From positions 1 through 64,000 of the forward strand of contig NZ_VIFV01000016.1 in assembly GCF_007004625.1 (NCBI RefSeq): a stretch of DNA of 64,000 nt. The letters run 5' to 3'. Made by a program: the position numbers and the translations under genes. The stretch comes from Planococcus salinarum. GTDB taxonomy: Bacteria; Bacillota; Bacilli; Bacillales_A; Planococcaceae. Of this stretch, positions 11,368 to 25,181 are shown one piece after another; the stretch's first letter is position 1, and each line of letters starts with the position of its first letter. A model generated the notes under the pieces. It did not search any database. It had not been told where the DNA came from and worked only from the letters and a program-made list of their open reading frames with translations.

Positions 11368-11468
11368 ATCGGATTTTTGGCCGCAGTCGGCAACAGGTTT
11401 AAAAAGCAATTCATTCATTACTTCTGTACAATAAAAATTATCTGCAGTATTCCATAGGAGGATTCAAC

Positions 11469-13007
11469 TTGAAAAAGAGAGCTTTGCTAAGTGTATCGGA
11501 TAAATCAGGCATTTTGGAGTTTGCTCAGGAATTGGCAAAATTGGATTATGAAATCCTGTCGACAGGTGGCACGAAACGCTTTTTGGAAGAAAACGGCGTT
11601 GCCATTACAGCAGTAGATGAAATCACGAAATTCCCCGAAATACTGGGTGGGCGCGTAAAAACCCTGCATCCATTAGTCCACGGCGGTCTTTTGGCTAAAC
11701 ACGACGATGCGGAGCATCAGCGTGAAATGGCCGAAAACGGCATCTCCCCGATTGATATTGTCTGTGTCAATTTATACCCTTTCCGTGAAACAATTTCAAA
11801 GCCGGACGTTACGGCTGACGATGCCATTGAGAACATCGATATCGGCGGCCCGACAATGCTTCGTTCCGCTGCAAAAAATCATGCATACGTCACAGTCATC
11901 GTCGACGCTGAAGATTATACGCAGGTTGTAACCGAGTTGCGCGGAGAGCAAGGAGCCACTTCATCGGAAACAAGACGGCGTCTGGCAGCGAAAGTTTTTC
12001 GCCATACGGCAGCTTACGATTCCTATATCTCAAATTATTTAACGGAACTGACCGGTGAAGAATTCCCGGCTCAACTGACGCTTACATACGAGCTTCAGCA
12101 ACCACTCCGCTATGGTGAAAACCCGCATCAGAAAGCGGCCTTCTACCGGAGCCCCCTTGGATCGGATTTCTCCATTGCCAGTGCAGAACAACTGCACGGC
12201 AAGGAAATGTCGTATAATAATATACAGGACGCGAATGCCGCGCTGCAGATCATCAAAGAATTCAAGAATCCGGCAGCAGTTGCCGTCAAGCATATGAACC
12301 CATGCGGTGTCGGGACAGGCGAAACGATCGCTGATGCGTTCAATAAAGCCTATGAAGCCGACGCCACTTCCATTTTTGGGGGCATCGTAGCGCTGAACCG
12401 CGAGGTGGATGCTGCGACAGCGGAAAAGCTGGCTAAAATTTTCCTTGAAATTATAATTGCACCAGCGTTTTCACAGGAAGCGTTGAACATTTTAACGCAG
12501 AAGAAGAACATCCGTTTATTGAGGATTCCGTTTGACCAGGTGAAACAGGAAAAATGGAATACGGTTACTGTAGAAGGCGGCTTGCTGGTTCAGCAGCCCG
12601 ACACCTTAGGTTTTAAAGATGCTGACCTGCAAATTGCCACAGACCGCAAACCAACAGCACAGGAAATGGAAGCCATGAAACTTGGTTGGAGCGTAGTGAA
12701 GCATGTGAAATCCAATGCCATCGTTGTCTGCGATCCGGCTATGACCCTTGGAATCGGAGCAGGCCAGATGAACCGTGTCGGATCCGCTAAAATTGCGCTG
12801 GAACAAGCAGGCGCACGCGCCGCGGGAGCAATCATGGCTTCGGATGCATTTTTCCCGATGTCTGATACGGTCGAAGCTGCGGCCAGAGCCGGGATCAAAG
12901 CGATTGTTCAGCCCGGTGGTTCGAAAAGAGATCAGGAGTCCATCGAGAAAGCTGATGAATACGGCATAGCCATGGTCTTTACCGGCATCCGTCACTTTAA
13001 ACATTAA
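11469..13007 (+). CDS. purH: Bifunctional AICAR formyltransferase/IMP cyclohydrolase PurH
   Basis: A 512-aa protein for the last two steps to IMP. The N-terminal MGS-like cyclohydrolase domain (about 1-195) holds [11 protein letters not shown] and GGRVKTLHP; the transformylase domain follows, with [14 protein letters not shown] containing the catalytic Lys-His pair. The start is TTG at 11469, with TAGGAGG upstream. The 101-base gap before it contains TACAAT at 11427-11432 without a convincing -35, so an internal promoter is only a possibility. Length is standard. Confidence 0.96.
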   Translation: MKKRALLSVSDKSGILEFAQELAKLDYEILSTGGTKRFLEENGVAITAVDEITKFPEILGGRVKTLHPLVHGGLLAKHDDAEHQREMAENGISPIDIVCVNLYPFRETISKPDVTADDAIENIDIGGPTMLRSAAKNHAYVTVIVDAEDYTQVVTELRGEQGATSSETRRRLAAKVFRHTAAYDSYISNYLTELTGEEFPAQLTLTYELQQPLRYGENPHQKAAFYRSPLGSDFSIASAEQLHGKEMSYNNIQDANAALQIIKEFKNPAAVAVKHMNPCGVGTGETIADAFNKAYEADATSIFGGIVALNREVDAATAEKLAKIFLEIIIAPAFSQEALNILTQKKNIRLLRIPFDQVKQEKWNTVTVEGGLLVQQPDTLGFKDADLQIATDRKPTAQEMEAMKLGWSVVKHVKSNAIVVCDPAMTLGIGAGQMNRVGSAKIALEQAGARAAGAIMASDAFFPMSDTVEAAARAGIKAIVQPGGSKRDQESIEKADEYGIAMVFTGIRHFKH

Positions 13008-13025
13008 GCCGGAAGGGGAAGAAAT

Positions 13026-14279
13026 ATGAAAGTTTTAGTTGTTGGAAGAGGCGGGCGTGAACATGCCATCGTGCGACAGTTCTCAAAATCCGCTTCAGTA
13101 GAGACAGTATACGCTGCACCGGGGAATGACGGAATGCGGCTGGAATCGGAACTTGTATCCATTGATGAAATGGACTTTGCTGCTCTTGCCGATTTTGCAA
13201 AAGAGCAAGGGGTGGACTGCACTTTTGTGGGTCCCGAGCAACCATTGACCGAAGGGATTGTTGACTTTTTTGAAAGCAAGGGCCTGCGGGCGTTTGGCCC
13301 TTCAAAAGCAGCTGCGCAAATTGAAGGAAGCAAAACATTCGCCAAGGAATTGATGGAAAAGTATCACATTCCGACAGCAGCATATGAAACATTTTCAGAA
13401 ATTTCTCCTGCGGTTGATTTTATCCGTCAGAAGGGAGCTCCGATTGTTATCAAAGCGGATGGCCTGGCCGCAGGCAAAGGAGTTGTCGTGGCAAAGACTG
13501 AAGAAGATGCCATTGCCGCAGTGCAGGATATGCTGGGAGATCGGATGTACGGAAAATCGGGCTCCAATATCGTAATAGAAGAGTTCTTGGATGGCGAAGA
13601 ATTTTCGTTCATGTCGTTCGTCTACAAGGGAGCCATTTATCCGATGGTGATTTCCCAGGATCACAAACGCGCCTATGATGGCGATCGGGGTCCAAATACG
13701 GGCGGGATGGGTGCCTATTCACCCGTACCGCAGATTTCCCGGGAAATAATCGACAACACGTTAAATACAATCGTGAAACCGGCAGTCGAAGCGATGGCTG
13801 CAGAAGGAACGCCATTTAATGGAATTCTTTATGCCGGAGTTATTTTGACGCCGGAAGGGCCAAAAGTCATTGAATTCAATGCCCGTTTCGGAGACCCGGA
13901 AACCCAGGTCGTACTGCCTCGCATGAAATCGGATTTCGGTAAATTCATGAACGCTCTTCTGGAAGGGAATTCCTATGAATTGGAATGGAACGACCAGGCG
14001 GTATTGGGCGTTGTAATCGCTGCTGAAGGGTATCCCAATCAACCCCTGAAGGGCCAAGTACTGCCGAATCTGGCGGGGCTATCGGAAGTGGATATATTCC
14101 ATTCGGGTACGAAAGCGACAAGTGAAGGTTTTGTTGCCAATGGCGGCAGAGTGCTTTTTATATCTTCTGACGGGGCAACTGTTGAAGAGGCACAAAAAAA
14201 ACTTTATGCGCAGATCAATTCATTGTCGTGGAGCGGTTTTATGTACCGAACTGACATCGGATGGCGTGCATTAGGCTAA
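13026..14279 (+). CDS. purD: GAR synthetase PurD
   Basis: A 417-aa ATP-grasp ligase that joins phosphoribosylamine and glycine. VVGRGGREHAI marks the N-terminus, KADGLAAGKGVVV and the ATP-grasp core follow, and GGMGAYSPVP and EFNARFGDPETQ are signature stretches. The start follows AAGGGGAAG. It is the last pur gene and is closed by a strong terminator 20 bases after the stop. Confidence 0.97.
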   Translation: MKVLVVGRGGREHAIVRQFSKSASVETVYAAPGNDGMRLESELVSIDEMDFAALADFAKEQGVDCTFVGPEQPLTEGIVDFFESKGLRAFGPSKAAAQIEGSKTFAKELMEKYHIPTAAYETFSEISPAVDFIRQKGAPIVIKADGLAAGKGVVVAKTEEDAIAAVQDMLGDRMYGKSGSNIVIEEFLDGEEFSFMSFVYKGAIYPMVISQDHKRAYDGDRGPNTGGMGAYSPVPQISREIIDNTLNTIVKPAVEAMAAEGTPFNGILYAGVILTPEGPKVIEFNARFGDPETQVVLPRMKSDFGKFMNALLEGNSYELEWNDQAVLGVVIAAEGYPNQPLKGQVLPNLAGLSEVDIFHSGTKATSEGFVANGGRVLFISSDGATVEEAQKKLYAQINSLSWSGFMYRTDIGWRALG

Positions 14280-14298
14280 ATTACATGGTATAATAACT

Positions 14299-14336
14299 AA
14301 TGACACAAATTCGACAAGAACTGTGTCATTTTTTCT
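14299..14336 (+). terminator. Purine operon terminator
   Basis: AATGACACA at 14299-14307 pairs perfectly with TGTGTCATT at 14322-14330, followed by TTTTTC. It lies 20 bases after the purD stop and closes the operon. Confidence 0.9.
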
Positions 14337-14482
14337 TTCCTTGCCGTTAAATTGGATAAAAGAAAAGAAGAGGATTTTCAACAGCCCACGTTTACCTCTA
14401 TTTAAACTCCAGAATCAAAGATTCATCATTACCCCGTCAACAAAATCAGCAGGGCATTCAAAATTCGAAAGGAGAAATATTC

Positions 14483-15073
14483 ATGAATTGGTACGAAAAG
14501 TTAAATCAGTATTTTCCGATTGAGGAAATGAAGTCAAAAGAGCACATGGATACCTTATTAAAGGAAAAAGGCAGTGTCTATTATAAAGACGAGGGGCCGT
14601 ATCATGTGTTGATGTATGCCGAATTCCCGAATTTCACATTCGTGGATTACCTGTTTGTTTCGAAGGAATCCCGCGGCATGGGCCTCGGCAGCAAGACACT
14701 TCAAATGCTGAAGGACAAGAACAAGCCGATCATCCTGGAAGTCGAGCCGGTAGACTATGAAGACACAGACTCGGAAAAGCGTCTGCGCTTCTATTCACGT
14801 GAAGGTTTCGAACATGCGAACTCCATCGGCTACAACCGCCGTTCGATAGCGACCGGAGAAGAAAATTCGATGGAGATCCTTTACTGGACACCGAACAATG
14901 AAACCGAAGAAGAGATCTTCGAAGCGATGAAAACAATGTATGAAAACATCCACACTTACAAGGATGAGCATTTCTATGGCGAATCCTATGATTCGGTTGA
15001 TGATGTGCTGACATTCAAAGAGAATGAGAAGAAAGATGTTCTCGAACAATTCAATAAACCTGTGAACAATTAA
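14483..15073 (+). CDS. GNAT-family N-acetyltransferase
   Basis: A 196-aa protein with a GNAT fold. SRGMGLGSKTL near residue 65 is the acetyl-CoA pyrophosphate-binding motif (R-G-x-G-x-G), and FYSREGFEHAN matches the usual motif B end. The C-terminal 50 residues are acidic and outside the core. The substrate is unknown. AAAGGAG precedes ATG 14483. It is a single-gene unit between the purine terminator and its own terminator, and the B. subtilis yer region has no obvious counterpart at this place. Confidence 0.75.
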   Translation: MNWYEKLNQYFPIEEMKSKEHMDTLLKEKGSVYYKDEGPYHVLMYAEFPNFTFVDYLFVSKESRGMGLGSKTLQMLKDKNKPIILEVEPVDYEDTDSEKRLRFYSREGFEHANSIGYNRRSIATGEENSMEILYWTPNNETEEEIFEAMKTMYENIHTYKDEHFYGESYDSVDDVLTFKENEKKDVLEQFNKPVNN

Positions 15074-15098
15074 TCACAGCCATTCCAAAACCCTCAAT

Positions 15099-15165
15099 AA
15101 AGCAGAAAAGCCGGGATTGATGAAAGTACTGCACCTTTCATCCCCGGCTTTTTTCTGCTTTATTT
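15099..15165 (+). terminator. Terminator after the GNAT gene
   Basis: AAAGCAGAAAAGCCGGG and the complementary CCCCGGCTTTTTTCTGCTTT form a long stem with an inner GATGAAAG/CTTTCATC extension and a T-rich end. The stem is A/T-tailed on both sides, so it could work in both directions. Confidence 0.9.
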
Positions 15166-15277
15166 TTAGAGGTTAAAGTATCAGAATGTTCCATTTACTC
15201 GCCGGCGCGGCTGTATTTAAAAGCATTACTATGCTAGTATATAAAGTATTATATATGCAACGGAAAGGAGCGGGCTC

Positions 15278-17011
15278 ATGGATAATCCACTCTGGAAAAA
15301 TATCGAATTGCGCAATCAGCTGAAAATCATCACGAAGGAAAAGGCGCCGGATCTCGTTCTGAGCAATGCCTATTATTTGCATGGCATCTATAAAAAATGG
15401 ATGACCGGCAATATCTGGATCCACGACGACCGGATTGTCTATGCAGGGCAGGAGATGCCACTGATCGGTGAAGTGACGGAAGTTGCAGACATGTCAGGGA
15501 AATTCATCGTTCCCGGTTATATTGAACCTCACGTACATCCCTTCCAGCTTTATAACCCTCAATCATTCGCGGATTATGCAGCACAATTGGGAACCACCAC
15601 ATTCATATCGGATAATCTGACCTTGTTTTTATCACTGGAAAATGAGAAAGCGTTTTCAATTCTTGACCAGTTCAATAAATTGCCGTTTACATTCTATTGG
15701 TGGACGCGCTTTGATTCACAAACAGAGTTGACGGACGAGGATATGCTGTTCACTTCAAAGTCGGTCGGCGAATGGCTGGACCGCCCTGAAGTATTGCTCG
15801 GCGGCGAATTGACCGGCTGGCCGAAGCTGATGGACGGCGATGACCAGATGCTTTACTGGATTCAAAAAGCGAAAATGACGCGCAAGAAAATCGAAGGCCA
15901 TTTCCCGGGAGCTTCGGAAAAAACGCTTGCCCGCATGAAATTGCTCGGAACCGACGGCGATCACGAAGCGATGACCATTGATGAAGTTGAAATGCGGCTG
16001 CTGCACGGCTATGGCGTCACCTTAAGACATTCGTCGATCAGGCCCGATTTGCCGAGCCTGTTGAAGGGCGTTGTCGAACGCGAATTGAATGTCTATGATA
16101 AATTGATGATGACAACAGACGGTTCGACGCCTACTTTCCATAAGGATGGCGTCATGGACCTTTGTATCCGCATTGCATTGGAAGCTGGAGTCCCGGCAAT
16201 CGATGCGTACATGATGGCTTCCTATAACGTGGCAAGGTATTACAATATGACCGCGCTGCACGGCCTGATAGCAACAGGGCGCTATGCCAACCTCAATATT
16301 CTTGATTCGATTGAAAATCCGGTTCCGTCCGGCGTCATTTCAAAAGGGAAATGGCTGAAGAGAGACGGAGAGAAAGTGCTTGCACTGCCGAAAATAGATT
16401 GGTCCGTATTGCCGGATCTGGAATTGGAGTTTGATCTCACAGAAGACGATTTTCAATTTTCAATGCCGTTCGGGCTTGACATGGTGAATGATGTCATCAT
16501 CAAACCTTATTCGGTCAATATTGATACCCACGACGGCACATTGTCGAAAGAACATGACGAAAGTTTCCTGATGCTGATCGACAAGAATGGCAAATGGCAT
16601 GTGAATACTCTGATCAAAGGATTTACAAGCGGAGTGGAAGGATTCGCTTCTTCTTATTCAAATACAGGCGATATCATCCTGATCGGCAAAGACATCAGGC
16701 AGATGTGGCTGGCTTTCGACCGATTGAAGCAAATGAAGGGCGGCATCGTGCTGGTGGAGAAGGGTGAAACGGTTTGTGACATCCCTCTTCAGTATGGCGG
16801 CGGCATGTCCAACCTTCCGATGGAACAGATCATGGAGCAGGAAACCGTCATGAAACAGGCGCTGAAAGAACGGGGATACAAACATGGCGACGCCGTCTAC
16901 ACGCTTCTGTTTTTGCAGGCGACCCATCTGCCGTATGTGCGGATCACGCAAAGAGGAATTTATGACGTTATGAACAAAAAAATCCTGTTCCCCGCATTCA
17001 TGAGGCAGTAG
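15278..17011 (+). CDS. yerA: Adenine deaminase-like amidohydrolase, YerA type
   Basis: A 577-aa metal-dependent hydrolase of the adenine deaminase family, equivalent to B. subtilis YerA (about 580 aa). GYIEPHVHP near residue 84 provides the HxH metal ligands of the amidohydrolase barrel; the C-terminal third forms the second adenine-deaminase domain (around 400-577). Whether it deaminates adenine is not shown for YerA-type proteins, so the substrate is uncertain. AAAGGAGCGGG precedes ATG 15278. TAGTATATAAAGTATTATAT upstream is promoter-like but no clear -35 was found. It is two bases from yerB. Confidence 0.85.
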   Translation: MDNPLWKNIELRNQLKIITKEKAPDLVLSNAYYLHGIYKKWMTGNIWIHDDRIVYAGQEMPLIGEVTEVADMSGKFIVPGYIEPHVHPFQLYNPQSFADYAAQLGTTTFISDNLTLFLSLENEKAFSILDQFNKLPFTFYWWTRFDSQTELTDEDMLFTSKSVGEWLDRPEVLLGGELTGWPKLMDGDDQMLYWIQKAKMTRKKIEGHFPGASEKTLARMKLLGTDGDHEAMTIDEVEMRLLHGYGVTLRHSSIRPDLPSLLKGVVERELNVYDKLMMTTDGSTPTFHKDGVMDLCIRIALEAGVPAIDAYMMASYNVARYYNMTALHGLIATGRYANLNILDSIENPVPSGVISKGKWLKRDGEKVLALPKIDWSVLPDLELEFDLTEDDFQFSMPFGLDMVNDVIIKPYSVNIDTHDGTLSKEHDESFLMLIDKNGKWHVNTLIKGFTSGVEGFASSYSNTGDIILIGKDIRQMWLAFDRLKQMKGGIVLVEKGETVCDIPLQYGGGMSNLPMEQIMEQETVMKQALKERGYKHGDAVYTLLFLQATHLPYVRITQRGIYDVMNKKILFPAFMRQ

Positions 17012-17013
17012 CC

Positions 17014-18063
17014 ATGAAAAGGTGGACACTCGCAATCATAGTTTTGTTGCTGGCAATCGGGGCAGCCGGCGCTTACTGGATGATGCAACTAGAACCGGAC
17101 CCAGAACCGGGAAATGGACAGGAAGAGCCTGCTGAAAGGGGCGAAGAGCCGGGCGTGCAGGCCTTTGCGCCGTTCACGGGAGTAACAGAGGGAGGTTCGT
17201 TCACAAGCCGGCCGGTGCTGGCAGTTATTAATAATCATCCGGATGCGCGGCCGCAAACCGGCTTGAATGAAGCGGACATCGTCTTTGAATTCATCGTGGA
17301 ATACAACATCACGCGTTTTGCGGCTTTATATCAAAGTACTTTCCCGGAAGAAATCGGGCCGATCCGCAGCGCCCGCGATTATTTTGTCGAATTGGCCGCA
17401 GCATATGACGCCTTTTTTGTCGCACACGGCTATAGTCCGGAAGCATACGCAATGCTCGAGTCCGGTATGGTTGATCATATCAACGGCATCGACTACGACG
17501 GCTCGTTATTCCAGCGCTCGACCGACCGGATTGCTCCGCATAATTCCTATATCACATATGAGAATATTAAAATCGGAATGAAAATGACAGACACTTCACC
17601 CGATTACAGCACTAAAGCGCCTTATGCTTTCTTGAAAGGTGCTGGAAATGGTAAAATATCGGAACAGGCATCGACGCTTGAAGTGAAATACGGGCAAAAC
17701 CCGAATTTCACAAGTTCCTTTACGTACGATGAAACAGCTCAGCGCTACAAGCGGTCTTCGGGAGGACTCCCGACAGTCGATAAAGAAACGCTGCAGTAAA
17801 CCGAAGTTGCTAATGTCCTGGTGTTCGAGACGGACCACGAGACGATTGACGCCAAAGGGAGGCAGTCAATAGACCTTGAAAGCGGAGGAGAAGCGCTGCT
17901 TTTCCAAAGCGGCGCTGTCCGTGAGATAAAGTGGATTTCACAAGGCGGCATGCTCATCCCGACCGCTGACGGCGAGACGATCGAACTCGTTCCGGGGAAG
18001 ACGTGGATTCACATCGTGCCGACGAATCCCGGAATGGGACAATCGGTCAGCTACACGCCTTGA
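17014..18063 (+). pseudogene. yerB: yerB (DUF3048) interrupted by an in-frame stop
   Basis: The reading frame opens at ATG 17014 with a membrane anchor (residues about 4-24) and a DUF3048 N-terminal domain, then meets TAA at 17797-17799 after 261 codons. The same frame continues without further stops to 18063 and encodes the rest of the DUF3048 C-terminal domain (NVLVFETDH, DLESGGEALLF, PGKTWIHIVP). A CAA-to-TAA change would explain it. No frameshift is needed. B. subtilis YerB is a lipoprotein; no lipobox cysteine is seen here. A truncated 261-aa product may still be made. A sequencing error cannot be excluded. Confidence 0.8.
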
Positions 18064-18097
18064 AAAAAGAACAGAAATGAAAGGACGGTAAAGCTGA

Positions 18098-18418
18098 ATG
18101 CAAGTAGATAAAATCCGAGGTCCACAAACTGATCAACTGATTGATGCTATATTGGCATTGAAAGACCGGGAAGAAGCTTATCGCTTTTTGGATGATCTTG
18201 CCACGATCAGTGAAATCCAGTCATTATCCCAACGGTTTGAAGTTGCGCGCATGCTGCGGCTGAAAAAAACGTATGAAAAGATAAAAAATGAAACCGGCGC
18301 AAGCACCGCAACAATATCCCGCGTCCGCCGCTGCCTGAACTACGGCAATGAGGGGTATGATGAAATGCTTGGGCGACTGTATCCGGAGGAAAAACCATTT
18401 CAATTGCCGAAAGATTGA
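18098..18418 (+). CDS. yerC: YerC/YecD family TrpR-related DNA-binding protein
   Basis: A 106-aa helical protein of the YerC family, related to the Trp repressor fold. The DNA-binding helix-turn-helix lies at about residues 45-80: QSLSQRFEVARML then GASTATISRVRRCL. The target is unknown. An AAAGGACGG ribosome binding site precedes ATG 18098. The order yerA-yerB-yerC-pcrB matches B. subtilis. A strong terminator follows, separating it from pcrB. Confidence 0.9.
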   Translation: MQVDKIRGPQTDQLIDAILALKDREEAYRFLDDLATISEIQSLSQRFEVARMLRLKKTYEKIKNETGASTATISRVRRCLNYGNEGYDEMLGRLYPEEKPFQLPKD

Positions 18419-18477
18419 CTTCGGTTTAGTGGCTGACAGGGCCGGATGAATTTTCTTTTATGGCCCCGTAAAGTGAA

Positions 18478-18523
18478 GACTGTCCATTAAGTCTGTGATA
18501 AGGCTTAATGGACAGTCTTTTTC
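18478..18523 (+). terminator. yerC terminator
   Basis: GACTGTCCATTAAG at 18478-18491 pairs perfectly with CTTAATGGACAGTC at 18504-18517, followed by TTTTTC. A reduced copy of the intergenic repeat begins in the T-tract. Confidence 0.9.
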
Positions 18524-18572
18524 TGTCCAGACTCCAGCCCTTGTCGGTGCTGGATGTGCGCTTGCGCTTTTC
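18522..18572 (+). repeat. Reduced copy (R1) of the about 120-bp intergenic repeat
   Basis: The segment starts with TGTCCAGACTCCAGC like the full copies and jumps straight to the 3' end (CTTGTCGG..CTG..GCGCTTGCGCTTTTC), lacking the middle 70 or so bases. It begins in the yerC terminator T-tract. Five bases after its end lies TATAAT (18578-18583) ahead of pcrB. Confidence 0.7.
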
Positions 18573-18577
18573 TTTGT

Positions 18578-18583
18578 TATAAT
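18578..18583 (+). promoter_or_regulatory. Probable -10 box for pcrB-pcrA-ligA-camS
   Basis: A perfect TATAAT 38 bases before the pcrB start. The hexamer 17 bases upstream (TGTGCG) is a poor -35, and it lies in the repeat. Transcription from here would cover pcrB, pcrA, ligA and camS. Confidence 0.5.
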
Positions 18584-18620
18584 GAAAAGATGAAAATGAT
18601 ATGAAGTCAGGTGAAGCGAA

Positions 18621-19322
18621 GTGGAGTATCAATCATGGCGGCATGTGTTCAAATTGGACCCGGCCAAGGAAATTACCGATGGACATTTGGAACGAATTTG
18701 TAAATCTGGGACTGATGCCATCTTGATAGGCGGCAGCGATGATGTCACACTCGAAAATGTACTCGATTTAATGGCACGCGTCGACCGTTTCACCGTTCCG
18801 GTCGTCCTGGAGATTTCTACAGTCGAATCGGTGGCACCGGGGTTTGATTTATATTTTATCCCGACAGTTCTGAACAGCCGGGATCCAAAATGGATCAAAG
18901 GCCTTCACCATGAAGCAATCCGTGAATACGGTGATCTGATGGATTGGGAAGAGCTGATTCCGGAAGGCTATTGCATATTGAATCCTGACTGCAAGGCGGC
19001 ACGGTTAACCGATGCCGACACTTTGCTCAATGACGACGATGTGGTGGCATATGCCCGGCTGGCTGAGCATTTTTTTAAATTGCCGATTTTTTACATGGAA
19101 TACAGCGGTATTTACGGCAATCCGGAATTAGTTAAAGAAGTAAAGGGGCATTTATCCGGTACCCGCCTGTTTTACGGAGGCGGCATCGACTCCGCGGAAA
19201 AAGCGCGGGAAATGGCGAAGTTCGCTGATACAGTCGTTGTAGGGAATGTCATTTACTCAGATATTGAACAAGCGATTAGAACCGTAGAAGCGGTTGCGGA
19301 AACTGTTGATCAATCGTTATAA
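18621..19322 (+). CDS. pcrB: Heptaprenylglyceryl phosphate synthase PcrB
   Basis: A 233-aa TIM-barrel prenyltransferase that joins heptaprenyl diphosphate to glycerol-1-phosphate, as shown for Bacillus Pcr[10 protein letters not shown] at the start, [34 protein letters not shown] and LFYGGGI are all conserved in the family. The start is GTG at 18621 with AGGTGA upstream. Its tail overlaps no downstream start; pcrA follows after 28 bases. Confidence 0.95.
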   Translation: MEYQSWRHVFKLDPAKEITDGHLERICKSGTDAILIGGSDDVTLENVLDLMARVDRFTVPVVLEISTVESVAPGFDLYFIPTVLNSRDPKWIKGLHHEAIREYGDLMDWEELIPEGYCILNPDCKAARLTDADTLLNDDDVVAYARLAEHFFKLPIFYMEYSGIYGNPELVKEVKGHLSGTRLFYGGGIDSAEKAREMAKFADTVVVGNVIYSDIEQAIRTVEAVAETVDQSL

Positions 19323-19350
19323 TAAGAACAAACGTTCGAGGTGGTGCACA

Positions 19351-23585
<4,235 letters not shown>

Positions 23586-23599
23586 GGAGTTTGTTGAAC

Positions 23600-24739
23600 A
23601 TGAAACGCATTTGGTGGATCCCTGCCAGCATCCTGCTGCTTACAGCCTGTGTGCCGACTGAGACGAATGAAACCGAAGTGATCGGCACAGAAGAAGTGGA
23701 AACAGCAATTATTCCAAGCATGCAATTGGATGAACAATTTTACCGCACCCTGTTGCCATATAAACAAAGCGCCACCCGGGGAAAAATTGTCAATCGGATG
23801 AACTCGCGCTACGATATTGAAGAAGCGGAAAAAGGCCTTCTCCGCTTATCTCAAAATCAATTCTCGCCTGACGATTATTATTTTCAGGAAGGCCAGAAAA
23901 TAACGGATGAAGAAGTCACTTCCTGGCTGCGCCGCTATGATGCAGAAGAAAACCCGACTGGATTGAACGCGGAAGACAACCGGAAGGCGTCCTCGGAAGA
24001 GGGGGATAAAGCAGGGGAGAATCCACCGCCTGAAATCCTGGCTCATATCATCGAACAGAATTTCCTGGTGAAAACAAACGAAGACACGATCCGGCTGGGC
24101 GGTGTGTCTGTCGGCCTTGCTTTAAATTCAATCTATTACAGTGAAAACGCTGAAGGCGTCTCCTACGAGGAAACGATTTCCCGGGAACAGCTGGAATCGG
24201 AAGGCAAACGGATGGCGGATGAAATCGTCAATCGCCTCCGGCAAAAAGAGGGGATGGCGGACATTCCGATTACTGTGGGCCTGTTCAGCCAGAAAAGCCG
24301 CAGCACGATCACCGCCGGCACTTATTTCACCTACGGAGTAGCTCCGGGTGGGGACAATGCAGTGGCCAAATGGAATCCGATCAACGAGGAATTCGTCATT
24401 TTCCCATCCTCGAATCCGGAAGAGAAGTATCGGGAAGTTGATACGGCTTTCAAAAACTTCAAGCAGGATGTCGAAGAATATTTCTCGAATTTCACCAGTG
24501 TGATCGGAACAGGGTTTTATCAGGACGATTCAATCCGAAAGCTGCAAATTGAAATTCCCATCCAGTTTTACGGTTCATCGGAAGTCATCGGCTTTACACA
24601 ATATTTGACAGGGCTTGTCATGAAACATTTCCCGGAGAATATCCAAGTGGAAGTGGACGTGAATTCAGTCAACGGGGCGGAAGCGCTGATTTTGAGAAAA
24701 AACAACGAAACCGAACCGACTGTCCATATTTATGAATAA
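23600..24739 (+). CDS. camS: CamS family lipoprotein (YerH-like)
   Basis: About 379 aa, exported as a lipoprotein. The signal peptide ends in the lipobox LLTAC, so the cysteine near residue 16 would carry lipid at the outer membrane face. In enterococci and staphylococci, CamS signal peptides are processed to sex pheromone peptides; the role of the mature protein is unknown. Several in-frame starts exist (ATG 23582, TTG 23591 and 23594, ATG 23600); 23600 gives a normal signal peptide, with GAGGAG ten bases before it. It is last in the pcrB operon. Confidence 0.88.
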   Translation: MKRIWWIPASILLLTACVPTETNETEVIGTEEVETAIIPSMQLDEQFYRTLLPYKQSATRGKIVNRMNSRYDIEEAEKGLLRLSQNQFSPDDYYFQEGQKITDEEVTSWLRRYDAEENPTGLNAEDNRKASSEEGDKAGENPPPEILAHIIEQNFLVKTNEDTIRLGGVSVGLALNSIYYSENAEGVSYEETISREQLESEGKRMADEIVNRLRQKEGMADIPITVGLFSQKSRSTITAGTYFTYGVAPGGDNAVAKWNPINEEFVIFPSSNPEEKYREVDTAFKNFKQDVEEYFSNFTSVIGTGFYQDDSIRKLQIEIPIQFYGSSEVIGFTQYLTGLVMKHFPENIQVEVDVNSVNGAEALILRKNNETEPTVHIYE

Positions 24740-24771
24740 GAAGCAGCTGCCGCATTCATGGTGGCAGCCAA

Positions 24772-24805
24772 GGAGGCAGCCCGAGCGGCTGTCTCCATTC
24801 TTTTT
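24772..24805 (+). terminator. camS terminator
   Basis: GGAGGCAGCC at 24772-24781 pairs with GGCTGTCTCC at 24787-24796 with one G-U pair, followed by ATTCTTTTT. Repeat copy R2 starts immediately after. Confidence 0.88.
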
Positions 24806-24806
24806 A

Positions 24807-24927
24807 TTGTCCAGACTCCAGCGCCTAGCCCCTCGAGTCGCTTCGGTTTTGACCTTCATGGCAAAGGGCGCCATGGCGGCCAAACCCTCCAGCGCTTGTC
24901 GGGGCTGAGCAGGCGCTTCCGCTTTTC
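24807..24927 (+). repeat. Intergenic repeat copy R2 (about 121 bp)
   Basis: It starts TTGTCCAGACTCCAGCGCC and ends AGGCGCTTCCGCTTTTC. The ends can fold on each other: CAGCGCCTAGCCCC near the start pairs with GGGGCTGAGCAGGCGCT near the end, and GGCAAAGGGCGCCATGGCGGCC forms the middle. No credible reading frame is present. It follows the camS terminator directly and is followed directly by R3. Confidence 0.8.
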
Positions 24928-25172
24928 TATGTCCAGACTCCAGCGCCCAGATTCTGGAGGTCATAAGCCACTTTGGTGTCTAGTCTTCAGTGCCTAGCTC
25001 TTCGGGATATAAGTCAAAACAGCTGCGTGGCAGAGAGCGCCACTCTGCTGTTTCGCCTTATACCTGTCAGAGCTGACCAGGCATTTGCGCTTTTCGAGAC
25101 TTTGCGGCAAAAGACACCACTTCGCTGGTCTGCCTTATGCCTTTCAGAGCTGGACAGGCACTACCGCTTTTC
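24928..25172 (+). repeat. Intergenic repeat copy R3, split by a nested copy
   Basis: The outer copy runs 24928-24975 and resumes at 25105-25172 (116 bp when joined), starting TATGTCCAGACTCCAGCG and ending GGCACTACCGCTTTTC. Between them, 24976-25098 is a diverged second copy of 123 bp (TGTCTAGTCTTCAGTGCCTAGC to TTTGCGCTTTTCGAG). ACTTTG occurs on both sides of the inner copy (24970-24975 and 25099-25104). The type shares GTCATAAGCC and CTTATGCCTTTCAGAGCT with the copy at 54927. Short reading frames here are not coding. Confidence 0.75.
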
Positions 25173-25181
25173 GATTTAAAA

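Noticed and set aside
14286-14294. TGGTATAAT between purD and its terminator
   Set aside because: A transcript from here would run into the purine terminator within a few bases; no gene is served and no -35 is present.
17797-17799. Stop codon read as a special amino acid in yerB
   Set aside because: The codon is TAA, which is not used for selenocysteine or pyrrolysine, and no insertion element is seen.
24758-25179. Two plus-strand frames of 79 and 68 codons
   Set aside because: They consist of intergenic repeat sequence with hairpin structure and are not conserved as protein between copies.
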